Assembly (NCBI RefSeq): GCF_009982895.1
Contig: NZ_WXZL01000006.1
Coordinates: 124,001-188,000, forward strand
Direction: 5' to 3'
Origin: Deinococcus alpinitundrae
Lineage (GTDB): Bacteria; Deinococcota; Deinococci; Deinococcales; Deinococcaceae
DNA: 64,000 nt
The notes beneath the pieces were generated by a model. The model was given only the letters and a program-made list of their open reading frames with translations. It was not told where the DNA came from and did not search any database. Shown here piece by piece: positions 42,229 through 53,564 of this stretch (position 1 is the first letter of the stretch; every line of letters begins with the position of its first letter). The position numbers and the translations under genes were made by a program.

Positions 42229-42663
42229 TCAGGCCCGCTGACGCGGCCAGCTCAGTAGACCGATAATCAGCGTGAAGGCCACCAGGCTCAGCACCGGAAT
42301 GGTGATCACGTTGGACACGCTGCTGAGATTGCTGCCGAAGATCGGCCACTTGGCATCACAGCCGGTGCCGATGGGACCGACCGTGCAGGCCTTGAGGATC
42401 TGGACCACGCCCCAGACTTCGAGGTTCTGGTACAGGGCAACCAGCCAGCCGATGGCAGCCAGGCTCAGGCCGTACACCCGGATGTTCAAGTCGGCGCGCA
42501 AGGCGGCCACCCCTAGCAGGATTGCCAGCGGGTACATGAAGACGCGCTGAAACCAGCACAGGATGCACGGCACGAAACCCCGAATCTCCGAGAAGTACAA
42601 GCTGCCCAGCGCGGCGACCAGGGCGACCACCCAGGCCAGATACAGGCGGTTGTCGCGGGTCAC
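42229..42663 (-). CDS. dsbB: Disulfide bond formation protein B (DsbB/BdbC-like)
   Basis: 144 residues with four membrane segments and the two periplasmic Cys pairs of DsbB: CILCWFQR (CxxC, after the first segment) and [14 protein letters not shown] (second loop). It reoxidises a DsbA-type partner with quinone. The GTG start at 42663 follows the stop of the dsbA-like gene by 3 bases, so the pair forms an operon for extracytoplasmic disulfide formation. The cysteine-containing secreted repeat proteins nearby are plausible clients. Confidence 0.93.
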   Translation of the reverse strand: MTRDNRLYLAWVVALVAALGSLYFSEIRGFVPCILCWFQRVFMYPLAILLGVAALRADLNIRVYGLSLAAIGWLVALYQNLEVWGVVQILKACTVGPIGTGCDAKWPIFGSNLSSVSNVITIPVLSLVAFTLIIGLLSWPRQRA

Positions 42664-42666
42664 GGC

Positions 42667-43356
42667 TTACTTGCTGGCGGCGTCGATCGCCTTGCTGATT
42701 TCATCGGCGCTGAAGTTGGTCACCAGCACGCCGTTGACAAACACGCTGGGGGTCGCGTTCACGCCCGCGTTGGTTGCCTGCTGCTTGTCGGCCTCGACGC
42801 GGGCCTTGGTGGCGTCGCTGTCCAGGCAGGTCTTGAACTTGGCGGTGTCGAGGCCGTCCACGCTGCCCGACAGGTCTTCGAGCTTGTCCTTGGTGGCCCA
42901 CACCTGGGTCTCGTCACCCTGGGCGCGGAACATGATGGTGGACATGCCCTCGTAGCCCGCGTTGCCAGTCTGATCGTAGGCGCACTCGGCTGCCTGGGCT
43001 GCCAGCACCGAGTCGTTGGTGGGCAGGCGGTCGCCCAGGAAGGGGAAGTTGATCTTGTACATCTTGGCCTTGCCGGTGTCGATGTACTTCGACTGAATTG
43101 CCGGGAAGATATTCTCCTCGAAATTCTTGCAGTTAGGGCACTTGAAGTCCTCGAAGGCCACCAGAGTCACCGGCGCGTCGGCTTTGCCCAGAAACGGCTG
43201 GCCGCTCAGATCGAAGGTCTTGGTGCTGGCCTGGGTGGCGGTCGTCTGGTTGCGCTGCACCGCCCAAACAGTGACGCCGATCAGTAGCAGGGCCACCAGC
43301 GTGCCGACAATCAGAAAAACACGGTTGTTGGAAGAGGAGCCGTTGAGTCTGGTCAT
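42667..43356 (-). CDS. DsbA-family thiol oxidase, membrane-anchored
   Basis: 229 residues: one N-terminal membrane anchor ([21 protein letters not shown]) and a thioredoxin fold with inserted helical domain (DsbA/BdbD type). The active site is CPNC in [16 protein letters not shown]; the cis-Pro loop is [17 protein letters not shown]. The last motif and the anchor resemble BdbD. It oxidises cysteines of exported proteins and is recharged by the adjacent DsbB. ATG 43356 is nine bases after TAGACT. Confidence 0.93.
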   Translation of the reverse strand: MTRLNGSSSNNRVFLIVGTLVALLLIGVTVWAVQRNQTTATQASTKTFDLSGQPFLGKADAPVTLVAFEDFKCPNCKNFEENIFPAIQSKYIDTGKAKMYKINFPFLGDRLPTNDSVLAAQAAECAYDQTGNAGYEGMSTIMFRAQGDETQVWATKDKLEDLSGSVDGLDTAKFKTCLDSDATKARVEADKQQATNAGVNATPSVFVNGVLVTNFSADEISKAIDAASK

Positions 43357-43385
43357 ATGAAAACCAGTCTAAAGGCTTGAACAAA

Positions 43386-43426
43386 CAAAAATGGCCCAGC
43401 CCAGATGAGAGACGCTGGGCTGGACC
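43386..43426 (-). terminator. Terminator of the PrcB-like lipoprotein gene
   Basis: On the minus strand a 12-bp stem with one G-U pair (43415-43426 with 43393-43404) and a 10-base loop is followed by ATTTTTG. Confidence 0.85.
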
Positions 43427-43441
43427 GGGCAGGAGCGAGAA

Positions 43442-44551
43442 TTAAGGCGTGAGCAGCTGACCGTTCTGGTCGCGCACGGTGACACTGGCAAACTGGCCCT
43501 GCACCGCGACGATGGTCCAGGGACTGGTGATCGACTGGGTGTTGATGCTGCCAGGGCCGGGAGCGCGCACGTTCACCACGATGTCCAGGGCTGAGCCGCT
43601 GGCGCTCACTGACTGCACCGTGACGCCGTAGCCCCCGGTGGGGCGGTTGCCCAGGAAGATGCCCACGGCGCTCTGGCCCACGATGAGCGGCGTGGGCGGT
43701 ACCGGCACCTGGCGTCCGTAAGCCGCGTTCCAGAGGACGCTGAGGTTGTCCTGGCTGGAAGCCAGCTTGATTTGCGGGGTGCTGACCAGAGCGTTACTGC
43801 CGCTGGCGACCTCGCGAAACTTCAAGGTGCCGGAGGACGTGGGCGTGCTCGAACCGGAACCGGTCACAGGGCCTCCCGTATTGGTGATGGTGGTCGTCGT
43901 CGTGGACGTGATGACGGAAAGTGGCTGGAGATAGAGCCCAGTCCGCAGCGTCTCGTCGGATGCGGGTTGTGCGGCCAGCGGCGCGTCGGGCAGTTCGTCT
44001 TGCGGCAGCACCGTCACAGTGAGGGTGCCCTGGCCGCCCAGCGCGCTGCTGAGTACACGCGCCTCGCTGGCTGTGAGCTGGCCCACACCACTCAGACCAC
44101 CCACCGGCTGGGCCGCCGCCTGCACCTCGCTGCCCGCTGCCAGTGCGCCGCTGAGCTGATACCAAGCTCCACCGGTGACCAGGTAGGTGGCAGCGATGTT
44201 CTGGTTGGCGCTCACGGTGTAGGTCGTGCCCTGCTGCACCACGCTGGAGCGCGGGAGGGCGCTGCTGGTCTTGCTTTTGTAGACGGCCCGGCCCCCCACA
44301 CTGAGGCTGCCCGCCGTCGCCAGCGGGTCGCTGATCTGGGGGCGGAGTTCGAGCGTCTGACCGGCCAGGCTGAGGCTGCCCTTGCCACCGGTCAGGCTGC
44401 CGTAGACCCAGGCCAGGCGGTCTTGTGAGGAACCGTAGAACAGCACCTCATGCACCTTGAGGTTGCCCGCGCCCTGCATGGTGCAGCCTGACAGCAGCGC
44501 CGCGCTGAGCAGTGCGCCCGCGCCCGAGAAAATGCCCGCAGAGTTCTTCAT
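43442..44551 (-). CDS. Lipoprotein with C-terminal PrcB-like domain
   Basis: 369 residues: lipoprotein signal (SGAGALLSAALLSGCTMQ, lipobox LSGC), an extended Ser/Thr/Gly-rich middle including a Thr-rich linker (VITSTTTTTITNTGG), and a C-terminal PrcB_C-type domain (AVGIFLGNRPTGGYGVTVQS ... PGPGSINTQSITSPWTIVAV). PrcB domains bind the subtilisin-like protease of the dentilisin complex in Treponema. In deinococci such lipoproteins are common, with role unknown. The middle region (HEVLFYGSSQDRLAWVYGSL) also contains a second related copy (REVASGSNALVS). Start ATG 44551 is seven bases after TAAGAT; an in-frame ATG at 44560 overlaps that box. Confidence 0.75.
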   Translation of the reverse strand: MKNSAGIFSGAGALLSAALLSGCTMQGAGNLKVHEVLFYGSSQDRLAWVYGSLTGGKGSLSLAGQTLELRPQISDPLATAGSLSVGGRAVYKSKTSSALPRSSVVQQGTTYTVSANQNIAATYLVTGGAWYQLSGALAAGSEVQAAAQPVGGLSGVGQLTASEARVLSSALGGQGTLTVTVLPQDELPDAPLAAQPASDETLRTGLYLQPLSVITSTTTTTITNTGGPVTGSGSSTPTSSGTLKFREVASGSNALVSTPQIKLASSQDNLSVLWNAAYGRQVPVPPTPLIVGQSAVGIFLGNRPTGGYGVTVQSVSASGSALDIVVNVRAPGPGSINTQSITSPWTIVAVQGQFASVTVRDQNGQLLTP

Positions 44552-44608
44552 GCTGCTCATCTTAGTGGGGCGGTCTGACCCCCGACTGAAGCGGGATGAA
44601 GCTGGCCT

Positions 44609-45868
44609 TCATGGTCGGCGGCCCAGGGCAAGGCCAGCATCGGCGTGTTCTGCCTGGCTTGCTTCCTGGACGAGCCATGCGCGCCGCGCCAGCACGGCTT
44701 GTTCCAGCCGCCAGTAAATCAGTGCGGCCAGCCCCGAGAGCGTCGCATAGGTCAGCCACAGCGGCGCGTTGCCCCAGCGTGAGAGCAGCCAGCCGCCCAT
44801 CAGCGGGCCGAGCAGGGTGCCCAGACCGCTCATGCTGCCGAGCAGGCCGATGTAGCGGCCCCGCACCTCGGCACGGCCCAGCTCGGCGATGATGGTCTTG
44901 CCGATGCTGTACCCCGCGATCTCGCCCAGCGACCAGATGACCACCGCCAGCGTATGCATGCCCAGCGAGTGCGCGAAGGCGTGTAGACCGAAGCCCGCGC
45001 CCAGCAGCAGCGCACTCACGGCCTGCCAGCGCGGGTGGTTGTGCCGGGCGATCCAGTGGCCCATCGGCAGCCCCAGAACGACCACCAGCGCGCCGTTGAC
45101 GGCCAGCACCTGACCGTACTGCACTGCCGAGAAGCCCTGCTGGGCGAACACCACTGCCAGCATCTTGTAGCTCTGGTAAGTGGTGGAAAACAGCAGCGCG
45201 GCCAGCATATAAATCCACAGCAGCGGGTCTCGCGGCAGCAAACCGGCTGAGCGGTGCGCCGAGGTGCGGGTTGGTCTGGGGCGGGTGTGCACCGGCCTGA
45301 ACGCCACGCTCAGCAGGGCGGCGGAGAGCGCCGTCGTGGCGGCGTCCAGCCAGAACAGCAGCCGAAACGAGCGGCTGGCCAGAAAGCCGCCTAGCAGTGG
45401 GGCTGCCGACGCGCCCACATTGATGGCCCAGTACAGCAGGTTGTACGCTTGGGCGCGCTGGGAGCCGCTTGTCAGTTCAGCCACCGCCGTGTTGGCTGCC
45501 GGTTTGTAGAGTGAGGTGAGCAGCGAGTAGCCCAGCACGCCCGCCACAATCCAGCTGTAGTGCTCGGCGAACCCCAGGGCCACCAGGGCCACTGCACTGC
45601 CGCCGAGCGACATGATCATGGTTCGTCCGGCACCGGAAAAGTCGCTCAGCCAGCCGCCCAACGGCTCGGCTACGAAGCGGCCCACCCCCAGCAAAGCCAG
45701 CACCAGCGTGATCTGGGTGACGCTGAAATGCTGCTGGGCACTGAGATAAAAACCCAGCAGCGGCACGACGAACTCACCCAATCGGTTGATCAGTGTGCCC
45801 AACCACAGCACCCAGAACTGGCGCGGGTAAGCGCCGTAGAGACTGGTGAATGAAAAACGCGGCGACAC
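44609..45868 (-). CDS. Major facilitator superfamily transporter
   Basis: 419 residues with about 12 membrane segments in two halves, joined by a basic loop (RPVHTRPRPTRTSAHRSAGL). N-terminal half motif FVAEPLGGWLSDFSGAGRTM corresponds to the MFS loop 2-3 motif (G-x3-D-x2-G-R). Resembles MdtH/YfcJ-type drug exporters in length and motif order. Start uncertain: TTG 45874 overlaps the -10 TAGACT; GTG 45868 is five bases downstream of it and is chosen. Substrate unknown. Confidence 0.83.
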   Translation of the reverse strand: MSPRFSFTSLYGAYPRQFWVLWLGTLINRLGEFVVPLLGFYLSAQQHFSVTQITLVLALLGVGRFVAEPLGGWLSDFSGAGRTMIMSLGGSAVALVALGFAEHYSWIVAGVLGYSLLTSLYKPAANTAVAELTSGSQRAQAYNLLYWAINVGASAAPLLGGFLASRSFRLLFWLDAATTALSAALLSVAFRPVHTRPRPTRTSAHRSAGLLPRDPLLWIYMLAALLFSTTYQSYKMLAVVFAQQGFSAVQYGQVLAVNGALVVVLGLPMGHWIARHNHPRWQAVSALLLGAGFGLHAFAHSLGMHTLAVVIWSLGEIAGYSIGKTIIAELGRAEVRGRYIGLLGSMSGLGTLLGPLMGGWLLSRWGNAPLWLTYATLSGLAALIYWRLEQAVLARRAWLVQEASQAEHADAGLALGRRP

Positions 45869-45932
45869 GCCCAAGTCTAGGCGGCGCTGAAACCTCGCTG
45901 GACGCGTCCGGCGTTACCGGGCGGTGAACAGC

Positions 45933-47597
<1,665 letters not shown>

Positions 47598-47661
47598 GCT
47601 CGGCAGTTTAGCGCGGGCCACAGCTGGGACGGTGACATGGAGCAGACTCGGACAGCAAACG

Positions 47662-47694
47662 AGCGCCGCACTCCAAACAGGGTGCGGCGCTTTG
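47662..47694. terminator. Probable terminator downstream of the PRC-barrel gene
   Basis: Perfect 10-bp stem (AGCGCCGCAC 47662-47671 with 47682-47691), 10-base loop; short T run on the + side and CGTTT on the minus side. It separates the PRC-barrel operon from recN. Confidence 0.65.
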
Positions 47695-47721
47695 GTTGGG
47701 CGCTCGATTACAACTCTGTGC

Positions 47722-49638
47722 TCAGGACTGGGGCTTGTTCAGATCCGCCTTGTGAAGATCCGTCTCGTTCACGCCTTCCAGCGCGGCGGTGCCGGTCTCG
47801 TGGGGACGCACGTCGAGCGGGTTGATGCTGACGGTCTCCTTGCTCACCGAGTCGAGCAGCATGTCCAGCACGTCGGCCTCCCGGGCGGCGGTCACCGCCT
47901 TGTGGGTGATGATCTCGCCGATGTTGAGAATGATGTTGTCGGCAGGATCGAGAATGACCCGGTTGACCGGGCGACCGATCGCGTCGCGCTCTTTTTGCTT
48001 CTGGGCCTCCTGCTGGCGCTGGTCGATGGCTTCCCCGGCGTCGTCGCGCTTCTCGCCGAGCCACTGCTTGGCCCGGTCAAGGAAGTTGCTCGCCCCGGCG
48101 CTGACGTTGCTCAGCCCTGCCGAGAGCTGGTCGCTGGTCGAGGGGCTACTGCCCGTGCTTGCGGGCTGTCCGGCTCCGGTGGCGGCCAGCAGATCGGCCT
48201 CGCGGTTCAGGGTGCGGGCACGCTCCAGCACACCCTGGGTCACGATCTGGCCCTGGGCGGCGATCAGGGTGCGGTTGGGGCCGTATACGTCGCTGCGCAC
48301 CCGGCGGCCCAGGGCGCTGGTTTCTGGGGGATTGGTCGCCGCTGCAGGAGTGGGAGCCGCGTTGCTGGACGGACTGCTGGTCAGGCGCTCCACGCCGCTT
48401 TGCACGTTACCCGCTGCCGCCGAGGCCACCAGACGGCCCAGGGCCTGCTTCTCCTCGGCGCTCTGTACGGCCAGCGGGGTGATGGTTTGCCCTTTGAGCA
48501 CGATCACCGTGTCGTCGTCGGCGTGAACGTCGCTGCCCGCCACCTTGCCCAGCACATACTCGACCTGACGCTCGCGGCTGGCGCTGCTGAGGTCCTCGAC
48601 CCGGCTCTGCACACTCGACGAGGCGCTGGCGTAGATGGTCTGGACGCTGCCGCTGGTGGCCGCCGCCGTGAGCTGGCCCAACAGTCCATGTTCGCGGGCG
48701 CTGGCGGCCTGCTCAGCGGTCATGATGCTGCCCTTGGCGACCAGCACCACGCCGTCCTCGGTCATCACGTCGTTGCCCGCCACCTTGCCGACCACGTATT
48801 CGGCCTGACGCTCCTGCGAAGCGCTGCTCAGGTCGTCCACCCGGCTCTGCACCCCCGAGGCCGCGCTGCTGTAGGCCGCCTGCATGCTGCCACCGGTGGC
48901 CGCCGCGACCAGCGAGCCGAGCAGCCCCTGCTCCTCGGCGGTGTCGGCCTGCTCGGCGGTGATGGTGCTGCCCTTCTCGACCAGCACCACGCCGTCCTGG
49001 GTCGTCACGTCGCTGCCGGTCACCTTGCCGATCACGTACTCCTTCTGGCGGGCTTTGGTGGCCGTCGCAAGATTCTCGTAGTTCTGGCTGAGGTTATCGC
49101 CCGCCCGGCTGAGCGCGCCTTGGATTCCGCCCGCTTCCTGCTCCTCCATCGCCTGCGCCACCGACACCGGCACGATGGCGGCGTTGTCACCGATGCTGAC
49201 ACTCTCGGGTGCGGGCACGAAGGTGCGGCCACTCGACAGATCGGAAAACAATCCGCCGGTGGCCTCGTAACCCACCACCTTGCCGCTGACTTCCTCGAAA
49301 TACACGTCGGCGATCTTGCCGAGTTCGCGGCCATCGGTGGTCAGCAGTTGCAGGCCGATGAGGCCCACCTTGGTGTCGAGCAGATCGGCGATGCGCGAGT
49401 CGTCGCGGGCGCTCACCACGTCGTCCTCATCACTGATCATCACGGCGTCCTCGCCGATGCTGCGAACTGACTCGAACGGCACCACCCTGGCCGAGCGAAA
49501 CCAGCCGCCCTCGTCGACCAGCAGCGCGAGCACCTGATTGGCGTCGTGGTCGAAGACCAGATCGTGAACCTTGTCGATGTGCGAGCCGTTGCTGAGGGCG
49601 ACCACGGTGCGCCCGATCATGTCTTTGCCTTTAATCAT
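47722..49638 (-). CDS. PRC-barrel protein with five C-terminal repeats
   Basis: 638 residues without signal peptide or membrane segment. Two PRC-barrel domains fill about 1-165 ([40 protein letters not shown]). The rest contains at least five repeats of about 70-80 residues with the core VGKV-x-G-x-DV-x-DG-VVLV-x-KGS-x-x-TAEQA, a short Ala/Gly helix, and the connector [21 protein letters not shown]. The first three are very similar and the last two diverged ([40 protein letters not shown]). PRC barrels mediate RNA or protein contacts and occur in stress proteins. A GGAGAG ribosome site fixes the start at 49638. Cotranscribed with a small membrane protein. Confidence 0.8.
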   Translation of the reverse strand: MIKGKDMIGRTVVALSNGSHIDKVHDLVFDHDANQVLALLVDEGGWFRSARVVPFESVRSIGEDAVMISDEDDVVSARDDSRIADLLDTKVGLIGLQLLTTDGRELGKIADVYFEEVSGKVVGYEATGGLFSDLSSGRTFVPAPESVSIGDNAAIVPVSVAQAMEEQEAGGIQGALSRAGDNLSQNYENLATATKARQKEYVIGKVTGSDVTTQDGVVLVEKGSTITAEQADTAEEQGLLGSLVAAATGGSMQAAYSSAASGVQSRVDDLSSASQERQAEYVVGKVAGNDVMTEDGVVLVAKGSIMTAEQAASAREHGLLGQLTAAATSGSVQTIYASASSSVQSRVEDLSSASRERQVEYVLGKVAGSDVHADDDTVIVLKGQTITPLAVQSAEEKQALGRLVASAAAGNVQSGVERLTSSPSSNAAPTPAAATNPPETSALGRRVRSDVYGPNRTLIAAQGQIVTQGVLERARTLNREADLLAATGAGQPASTGSSPSTSDQLSAGLSNVSAGASNFLDRAKQWLGEKRDDAGEAIDQRQQEAQKQKERDAIGRPVNRVILDPADNIILNIGEIITHKAVTAAREADVLDMLLDSVSKETVSINPLDVRPHETGTAALEGVNETDLHKADLNKPQS

Positions 49639-49703
49639 GGATATCTCTCCTGAAGCGTGGGTAAAAACCAAGGAACCCGGTGTGCAAACCTGGCACCCTG
49701 GAT

Positions 49704-49841
49704 CTAAAAACCGAGGTCGAGCAGGCCGTTGGGCTGCAGGTAAAAGCGGTAGAGCAGATACAGCAAGACCAGCACCACGACGATGCCGATGATCCAGGCC
49801 AGACCGCCACCGCCTGAATTGTTACCTTTGAGTCGGGCCAT
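49704..49841 (-). CDS. Small membrane protein, 45 aa
   Basis: A short gene with strong AAGGAGAG ribosome site before ATG 49841. The product has a polar, Gly-rich start ([12 protein letters not shown]), one membrane segment ([20 protein letters not shown]) and a short tail ending LLDLGF. It lies 65 bases upstream of the PRC-barrel gene on the same strand and is likely co-expressed. It may anchor or recruit that protein to the membrane, which is inference from position only. Confidence 0.75.
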   Translation of the reverse strand: MARLKGNNSGGGGLAWIIGIVVVLVLLYLLYRFYLQPNGLLDLGF

Positions 49842-50062
49842 GAACTCTCCTTACGTCGAACGGGACTTCGCAAAAGGGTTGCTGATGCGGCGAGGAATGA
49901 TCGGTTGAAGGGCCGTTTGCGGCAGCAAGGGCCACAAACACTTCTGATCCGAAGTCTAGGCTGCGCTGATGCGCGTGGGAAACGTCACGGCGCTTACACG
50001 AGCTTGGCCGAGTCTTCGGCAAATCTTTAGCCGTCTGTGTCTAGGCCGCTAAACTGCGGGCC

Positions 50063-50845
50063 ATGACGCTTTCTTCTTCGCTGCCGGGTTTGTGGCTCGG
50101 TTCGGAATCAGCTCTGCAACCAGCCCGGCCCCCGACGGCCCAGCTGCTGTCCGCCACGCCGCTGATCGTGCTGGTCGGCGTGACCGGGGTGGGCAAGAGC
50201 ACCGCCCTGGCTGCCCTGAGCGCCGAGCACCTGCGGGTCTTACCGGACCGCCGGGAAGTGACCGACGCCGTGATGATCGGGCCGCTGGCCGGGAGGGCCG
50301 TGAGTGACCGGCAGGAACGTTTCGCCCTGAGCGCCCGCTACCGTGAGGCCCACCCCGGCGGCATGGCGCAGGCGCTCGGTGGGCTGTGGGCCGCGCCCGA
50401 AGCAGGCGAGCGCTTGGTCTTCGACGGACTGCGTGGGTTGGATGAGGTGCAGTACGCCGCCGGGCAGTGTGCCGGGTGGCGATTTGTCAACCTGCACGCG
50501 CCCGACGTGCTGCGGGTACGCCGACTGCTGGGCCGCAACGATAGCTTCGATCAGGTGCAGTCTTCGAGCGGCGGCGACCTGGCCCGCGAGCTGGCGGCCC
50601 TCCCCGGCGCTGGGCAGGTCTTCACGCCCACCGAACTCGCCGAACTCGCTGCGCTGGAAGCGGAAGGCCACCCGCCCGCCGACATTCTCGCCAAAACCCG
50701 CATCGTGCTGACCGAGAAGCTTAACTATGACCCTGCCGCCGCCTGCACTTTTCTGCTGACGCTGCCGCCTGAGCGGGTGCTTGATCTCGACACTGCTGCT
50801 CTGTCGCCGCTGGAAGTGGCCCGGCGCATTCGGAGCTGGCTGTGA
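50063..50845 (+). CDS. P-loop ATPase/kinase of unknown specificity
   Basis: 260 residues: N-terminal tail, then a P-loop kinase-like domain with Walker [10 protein letters not shown] (about 40) and a possible Walker B/lid ([37 protein letters not shown]). The middle resembles nucleoside/shikimate-kinase-type folds, but I cannot name a substrate. ATG 50063 lies seven bases after TAAACT. The stop overlaps the GTG of the next gene (GTGA), so the two are translated together and may act in one pathway. Confidence 0.75.
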   Translation: MTLSSSLPGLWLGSESALQPARPPTAQLLSATPLIVLVGVTGVGKSTALAALSAEHLRVLPDRREVTDAVMIGPLAGRAVSDRQERFALSARYREAHPGGMAQALGGLWAAPEAGERLVFDGLRGLDEVQYAAGQCAGWRFVNLHAPDVLRVRRLLGRNDSFDQVQSSSGGDLARELAALPGAGQVFTPTELAELAALEAEGHPPADILAKTRIVLTEKLNYDPAAACTFLLTLPPERVLDLDTAALSPLEVARRIRSWL

Positions 50846-51936
50846 GTGCACAGGCGGTGAAGATCACCCGACTGGAGGGCATTCCCTACCGCCTGCCCCT
50901 CCACGGAACGCTGACCTGGGGCGCGCACAGCCGACTGAGCGCTGCCGAGCATGTGCTGGTGCGGGTGCACCTCGACGACGGCACGGTGGGTGAGGCCGAA
51001 GCGCCGCCGCGCCCGACCATCTACGGCGAGACGGTCGCCAGCGTGCTGGGCATTCTCAAGCACCTCGAATCCGCCTTCGTGGGCCTGGACATCACTGATG
51101 AGGCGGCGCTCAATGCGGCCCGCAGCAGTGTGGCCCAGAACCTGACGGCCAGGGGCGCGCTCGACATGGCGCTGTGGGACGCCCGCCAAAAAGCCGCTGG
51201 GCACAGCCTCTTCGACGTGCTGCTGGGGCCGCAGCCCCAGGTGCGGGTGTCGTACATCCTGGGCATCAGCGCGCCCGCTGAGATGCTCGAAGAAGCCCGC
51301 CGGGTGGTGGAGGACGGTGTGCGCGTGCTGAAGGTGAAGGTTGGCCGTGACCACGCCCGCGACCTCAGCGTGATCGCGGCGCTGCGGGCCGAGTTCGGCG
51401 ACGCGGTGCAGCTCTACGCCGACAGCAACGAGACGCTGACGCCCGAGCTCGCTCCTGCCGCCCTCGACGCCATGCGGGAAGCGGGCCTGACCTATGTGGA
51501 GGAACCGCTGCCAGTAAGCCTGCTGCGTGAGCGCCAGGGGCTCAGGGCCAGCGGCCACCTGCCCATCGTGGCCGACGATTCCTGCTTCACCCCCCTGGAT
51601 CTGGAACGCGAACTGGCCTTCGACACCTTCGACATTCTCAACATCAAAACCGCCCGCAACGGCTTTACCGACGGCCTGGCCATGCTGGAGCGTGCCCGAC
51701 GGGCGGGCAAAGGTGTGATGATCGGCTCGCAAGCCAGCAGCGGCCTCGGCACGGTGCACGCCGCGCTACTCAGTACCCAGGCGGGCGTCACCGAGCCGTG
51801 CGAGCTGAGCTTCGTGCTGAAGGTGCAGCACGATCTGCTCAACTTGCCCATTGAATTCAAGGACGGCTGGCTCAATGTGGCGGCCCTACGGGACCACAAG
51901 GTAGACGACGAGAAACTGCGGTCAGCGCGGCTCTGA
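50842..51936 (+). CDS. Enolase-superfamily enzyme (muconate-lactonizing type; dipeptide epimerase or related)
   Basis: 364 residues of the MLE subgroup. The catalytic set is intact: KxK in [10 protein letters not shown], metal ligands Asp in YADSNE, Glu in YVEEPLP, Asp in VADDSC, and the second Lys in LNIKTARNG. This two-lysine arrangement supports 1,1-proton transfer (epimerase/racemase) or OSB synthase/cycloisomerase chemistry. Dipeptide epimerase is the commonest function for such genes near cell-wall recycling; here the only coupled neighbour is the P-loop ATPase, so specificity is open. GTG start overlaps the upstream stop. Confidence 0.87.
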   Translation: MSAQAVKITRLEGIPYRLPLHGTLTWGAHSRLSAAEHVLVRVHLDDGTVGEAEAPPRPTIYGETVASVLGILKHLESAFVGLDITDEAALNAARSSVAQNLTARGALDMALWDARQKAAGHSLFDVLLGPQPQVRVSYILGISAPAEMLEEARRVVEDGVRVLKVKVGRDHARDLSVIAALRAEFGDAVQLYADSNETLTPELAPAALDAMREAGLTYVEEPLPVSLLRERQGLRASGHLPIVADDSCFTPLDLERELAFDTFDILNIKTARNGFTDGLAMLERARRAGKGVMIGSQASSGLGTVHAALLSTQAGVTEPCELSFVLKVQHDLLNLPIEFKDGWLNVAALRDHKVDDEKLRSARL

Positions 51937-52018
51937 ACGCGGCCCTGTCTAGGTGGCTGGTCAGTGGCTTTGCAGGCCGTCAAATTTTTGTCAGAAAGCA
52001 GCTGATACGTTATGAGAA

Positions 52019-52294
52019 ATGCCTCAAGAGATGCTCAACACCCTCGCGCTGCCGCTGCTGTTCGCCACCTTCGCCGGACTGTGGATCTACCGCCACCGCC
52101 GCTCGCAGCGCCCCCAATTGCTGTTGACGCTGTGCCTGCTGTTCGTGGTGGCGGCCTACGGCTACGCCCAGCAGCCGCAGCCGACGCTCTTTGCCCTGCT
52201 GCTGGGCTTCATGCTGATCCTCAGCGGGCTGCTGCTGCACCACTGGGAAGTGCTGACGGTGCCGGTGGGGCGCAGCGGCCCTCAGCGCCAGTAA
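52019..52294 (+). CDS. Small hypothetical membrane protein, 91 aa
   Basis: Three hydrophobic segments (MLNTLALPLLFATFAGLWIY; LLLTLCLLFVVAAYGYA; LFALLLGFMLILSGLLL) with a basic loop RHRRSQRPQ between the first two. No family recognised. ATG 52019 lies seven bases after TACGTT, a leaderless start, which supports expression. It is convergent with the methyltransferase gene that ends 2 bases further on. Confidence 0.68.
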   Translation: MPQEMLNTLALPLLFATFAGLWIYRHRRSQRPQLLLTLCLLFVVAAYGYAQQPQPTLFALLLGFMLILSGLLLHHWEVLTVPVGRSGPQRQ

Positions 52295-52295
52295 T

Positions 52296-53072
52296 TCAGC
52301 GCCGAGCGACCACGAAGATGCGCCGGAAGGCGAGCGGCGTGCCGTAGCTGCGGGCCGGGTACGCCCGCACGAGTTCTGCGCCGTACTCGCCTAGAAAGTC
52401 ATTGGCGTCGGGTGCGCTGAGTTGCGCCAGCACCGGCCTGAGCGCCGTGCCTTTGACCCATTCCAGCACCGCGCTGCCGCCCTGCGGTGGATTGGGCAGC
52501 AGGTGCAGGTAGGTCGTTTCCCAGGCGTTGACGACGCAGCCCAGCGGCGCGAGCAGATCGGCGTATTCGGCGGGGCCGAAGCTGCCCAGCGCCGCCTTGT
52601 CGCGGCCTTCACTCAGGGTGGCGGCCCACCTCGGGCGCGCCAGCACCTCGGCCAGCAGGGTGTGGCTCGGTGCGCCGAAGTTGCCCGGCACCTGAAAGGC
52701 GAAGGTGCCGCCGGGAGCGACGAGTCCGGCCAAGTGGGGAATCAGCGCGGCGTGGTCAGGCACCCATTGCAGCGCCGCGTTACTGATCAGCAGATCGAGC
52801 GGACGCTCGGGTCGCCACCTTGTTAGATCGGCCTGCTCAAACGTCAGCTGTGCCGTGGCGTGCTGACGCGCCCGCTCCAGCATCTCGGCGCTGCTGTCGA
52901 TGCCCATTACGGCCGCCTGCGGCCAGCGCTGAGCGAGCGCGGCGGTGAGGTGCCCGGTGCCGCAGCCGAGGTCAACCACCGTCTGCGGCTGCCCCTGCAC
53001 CTGGGCCAGCAGATCGAAGAAGGGCCGGTCACGCTCTGCCTGAAATTGAAGGTATTGCTGCGGGTTCCACAT
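52296..53072 (-). CDS. tam: Trans-aconitate 2-methyltransferase-like SAM methyltransferase
   Basis: 258 residues. The N-terminus NPQQYLQFQAERDRPFFDLL and motif VVDLGCGTGHLTAALAQRWP with MGIDSSAEMLERAR are the Tam signature; later LISNAALQWVPDHAALIPHL and FAFQVPGNFGAPSHTLLAEV match too, as does the end VRAYPARSYGTPLAFRRIFV. Tam methylates trans-aconitate, an inhibitor of aconitase. The function of deinococcal homologues is not proven, so call it Tam-like. Confidence 0.87.
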   Translation of the reverse strand: MWNPQQYLQFQAERDRPFFDLLAQVQGQPQTVVDLGCGTGHLTAALAQRWPQAAVMGIDSSAEMLERARQHATAQLTFEQADLTRWRPERPLDLLISNAALQWVPDHAALIPHLAGLVAPGGTFAFQVPGNFGAPSHTLLAEVLARPRWAATLSEGRDKAALGSFGPAEYADLLAPLGCVVNAWETTYLHLLPNPPQGGSAVLEWVKGTALRPVLAQLSAPDANDFLGEYGAELVRAYPARSYGTPLAFRRIFVVARR

Positions 53073-53127
53073 GTCGGCAGCTTAAAAGAAAGGCCATAAC
53101 CAGGTGGGTACTACCAGAGAGACAACA

Positions 53128-53505
53128 CTAGCCCTCCACTCCCTCCAGATACAGCCAGCGCCCACCTCCCTGCACGAAGGTGCTGCGCTCCCGCAGGGCC
53201 CGGCGCTGGCCGCCTTCCTGAAAGCGGGCGGTGAAACTCACCGTGTCGCCCACGGCGCGGCGCACGGTCAGACCCAGCCAGTCGGTGTGGCCCAGGCGCA
53301 GCTCGGTGGGGCGGGTGCGCGGGTGCCAGGTGGCCAGCAGGTAAGCGGCGTCTTGTAGCACGTAGGCCGTATAGCGCGAACGCATCAGGGCTTCTGGGGT
53401 CTCGGCGGGCCTCTCACCGCTCAAACGCGGCGCGCAGCACCCGGCGTAGGGCGTTCTGGAGCCGCAGGGACAGGGCTTGAAGGCCGGAGAGGACAGGGGA
53501 GACAT
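53128..53505 (-). CDS. YchJ-like SEC-C motif protein
   Basis: 125 residues of the UPF0225/YchJ type: an N-terminal SEC-C zinc motif (CPCGSRTPYAGCC) followed by the YchJ-like NTF2-fold (PEALMRSRYTAYVLQDAAYL, LLATWHPRTRP, then FTARFQEGGQRRALRERSTF and WLYLEGVEG). Role unknown; SEC-C motifs bind zinc and proteins. Start at ATG 53505, six bases after TACCCT, drops a 12-residue extension present in the longer frame. Confidence 0.9.
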   Translation of the reverse strand: MSPLSSPAFKPCPCGSRTPYAGCCAPRLSGERPAETPEALMRSRYTAYVLQDAAYLLATWHPRTRPTELRLGHTDWLGLTVRRAVGDTVSFTARFQEGGQRRALRERSTFVQGGGRWLYLEGVEG

Positions 53506-53564
53506 GCGCTGAGGGTAACGCAAGGCCGTCTTCTCCCGCATCGCGCCGCCTTATGCTCTAGCCC

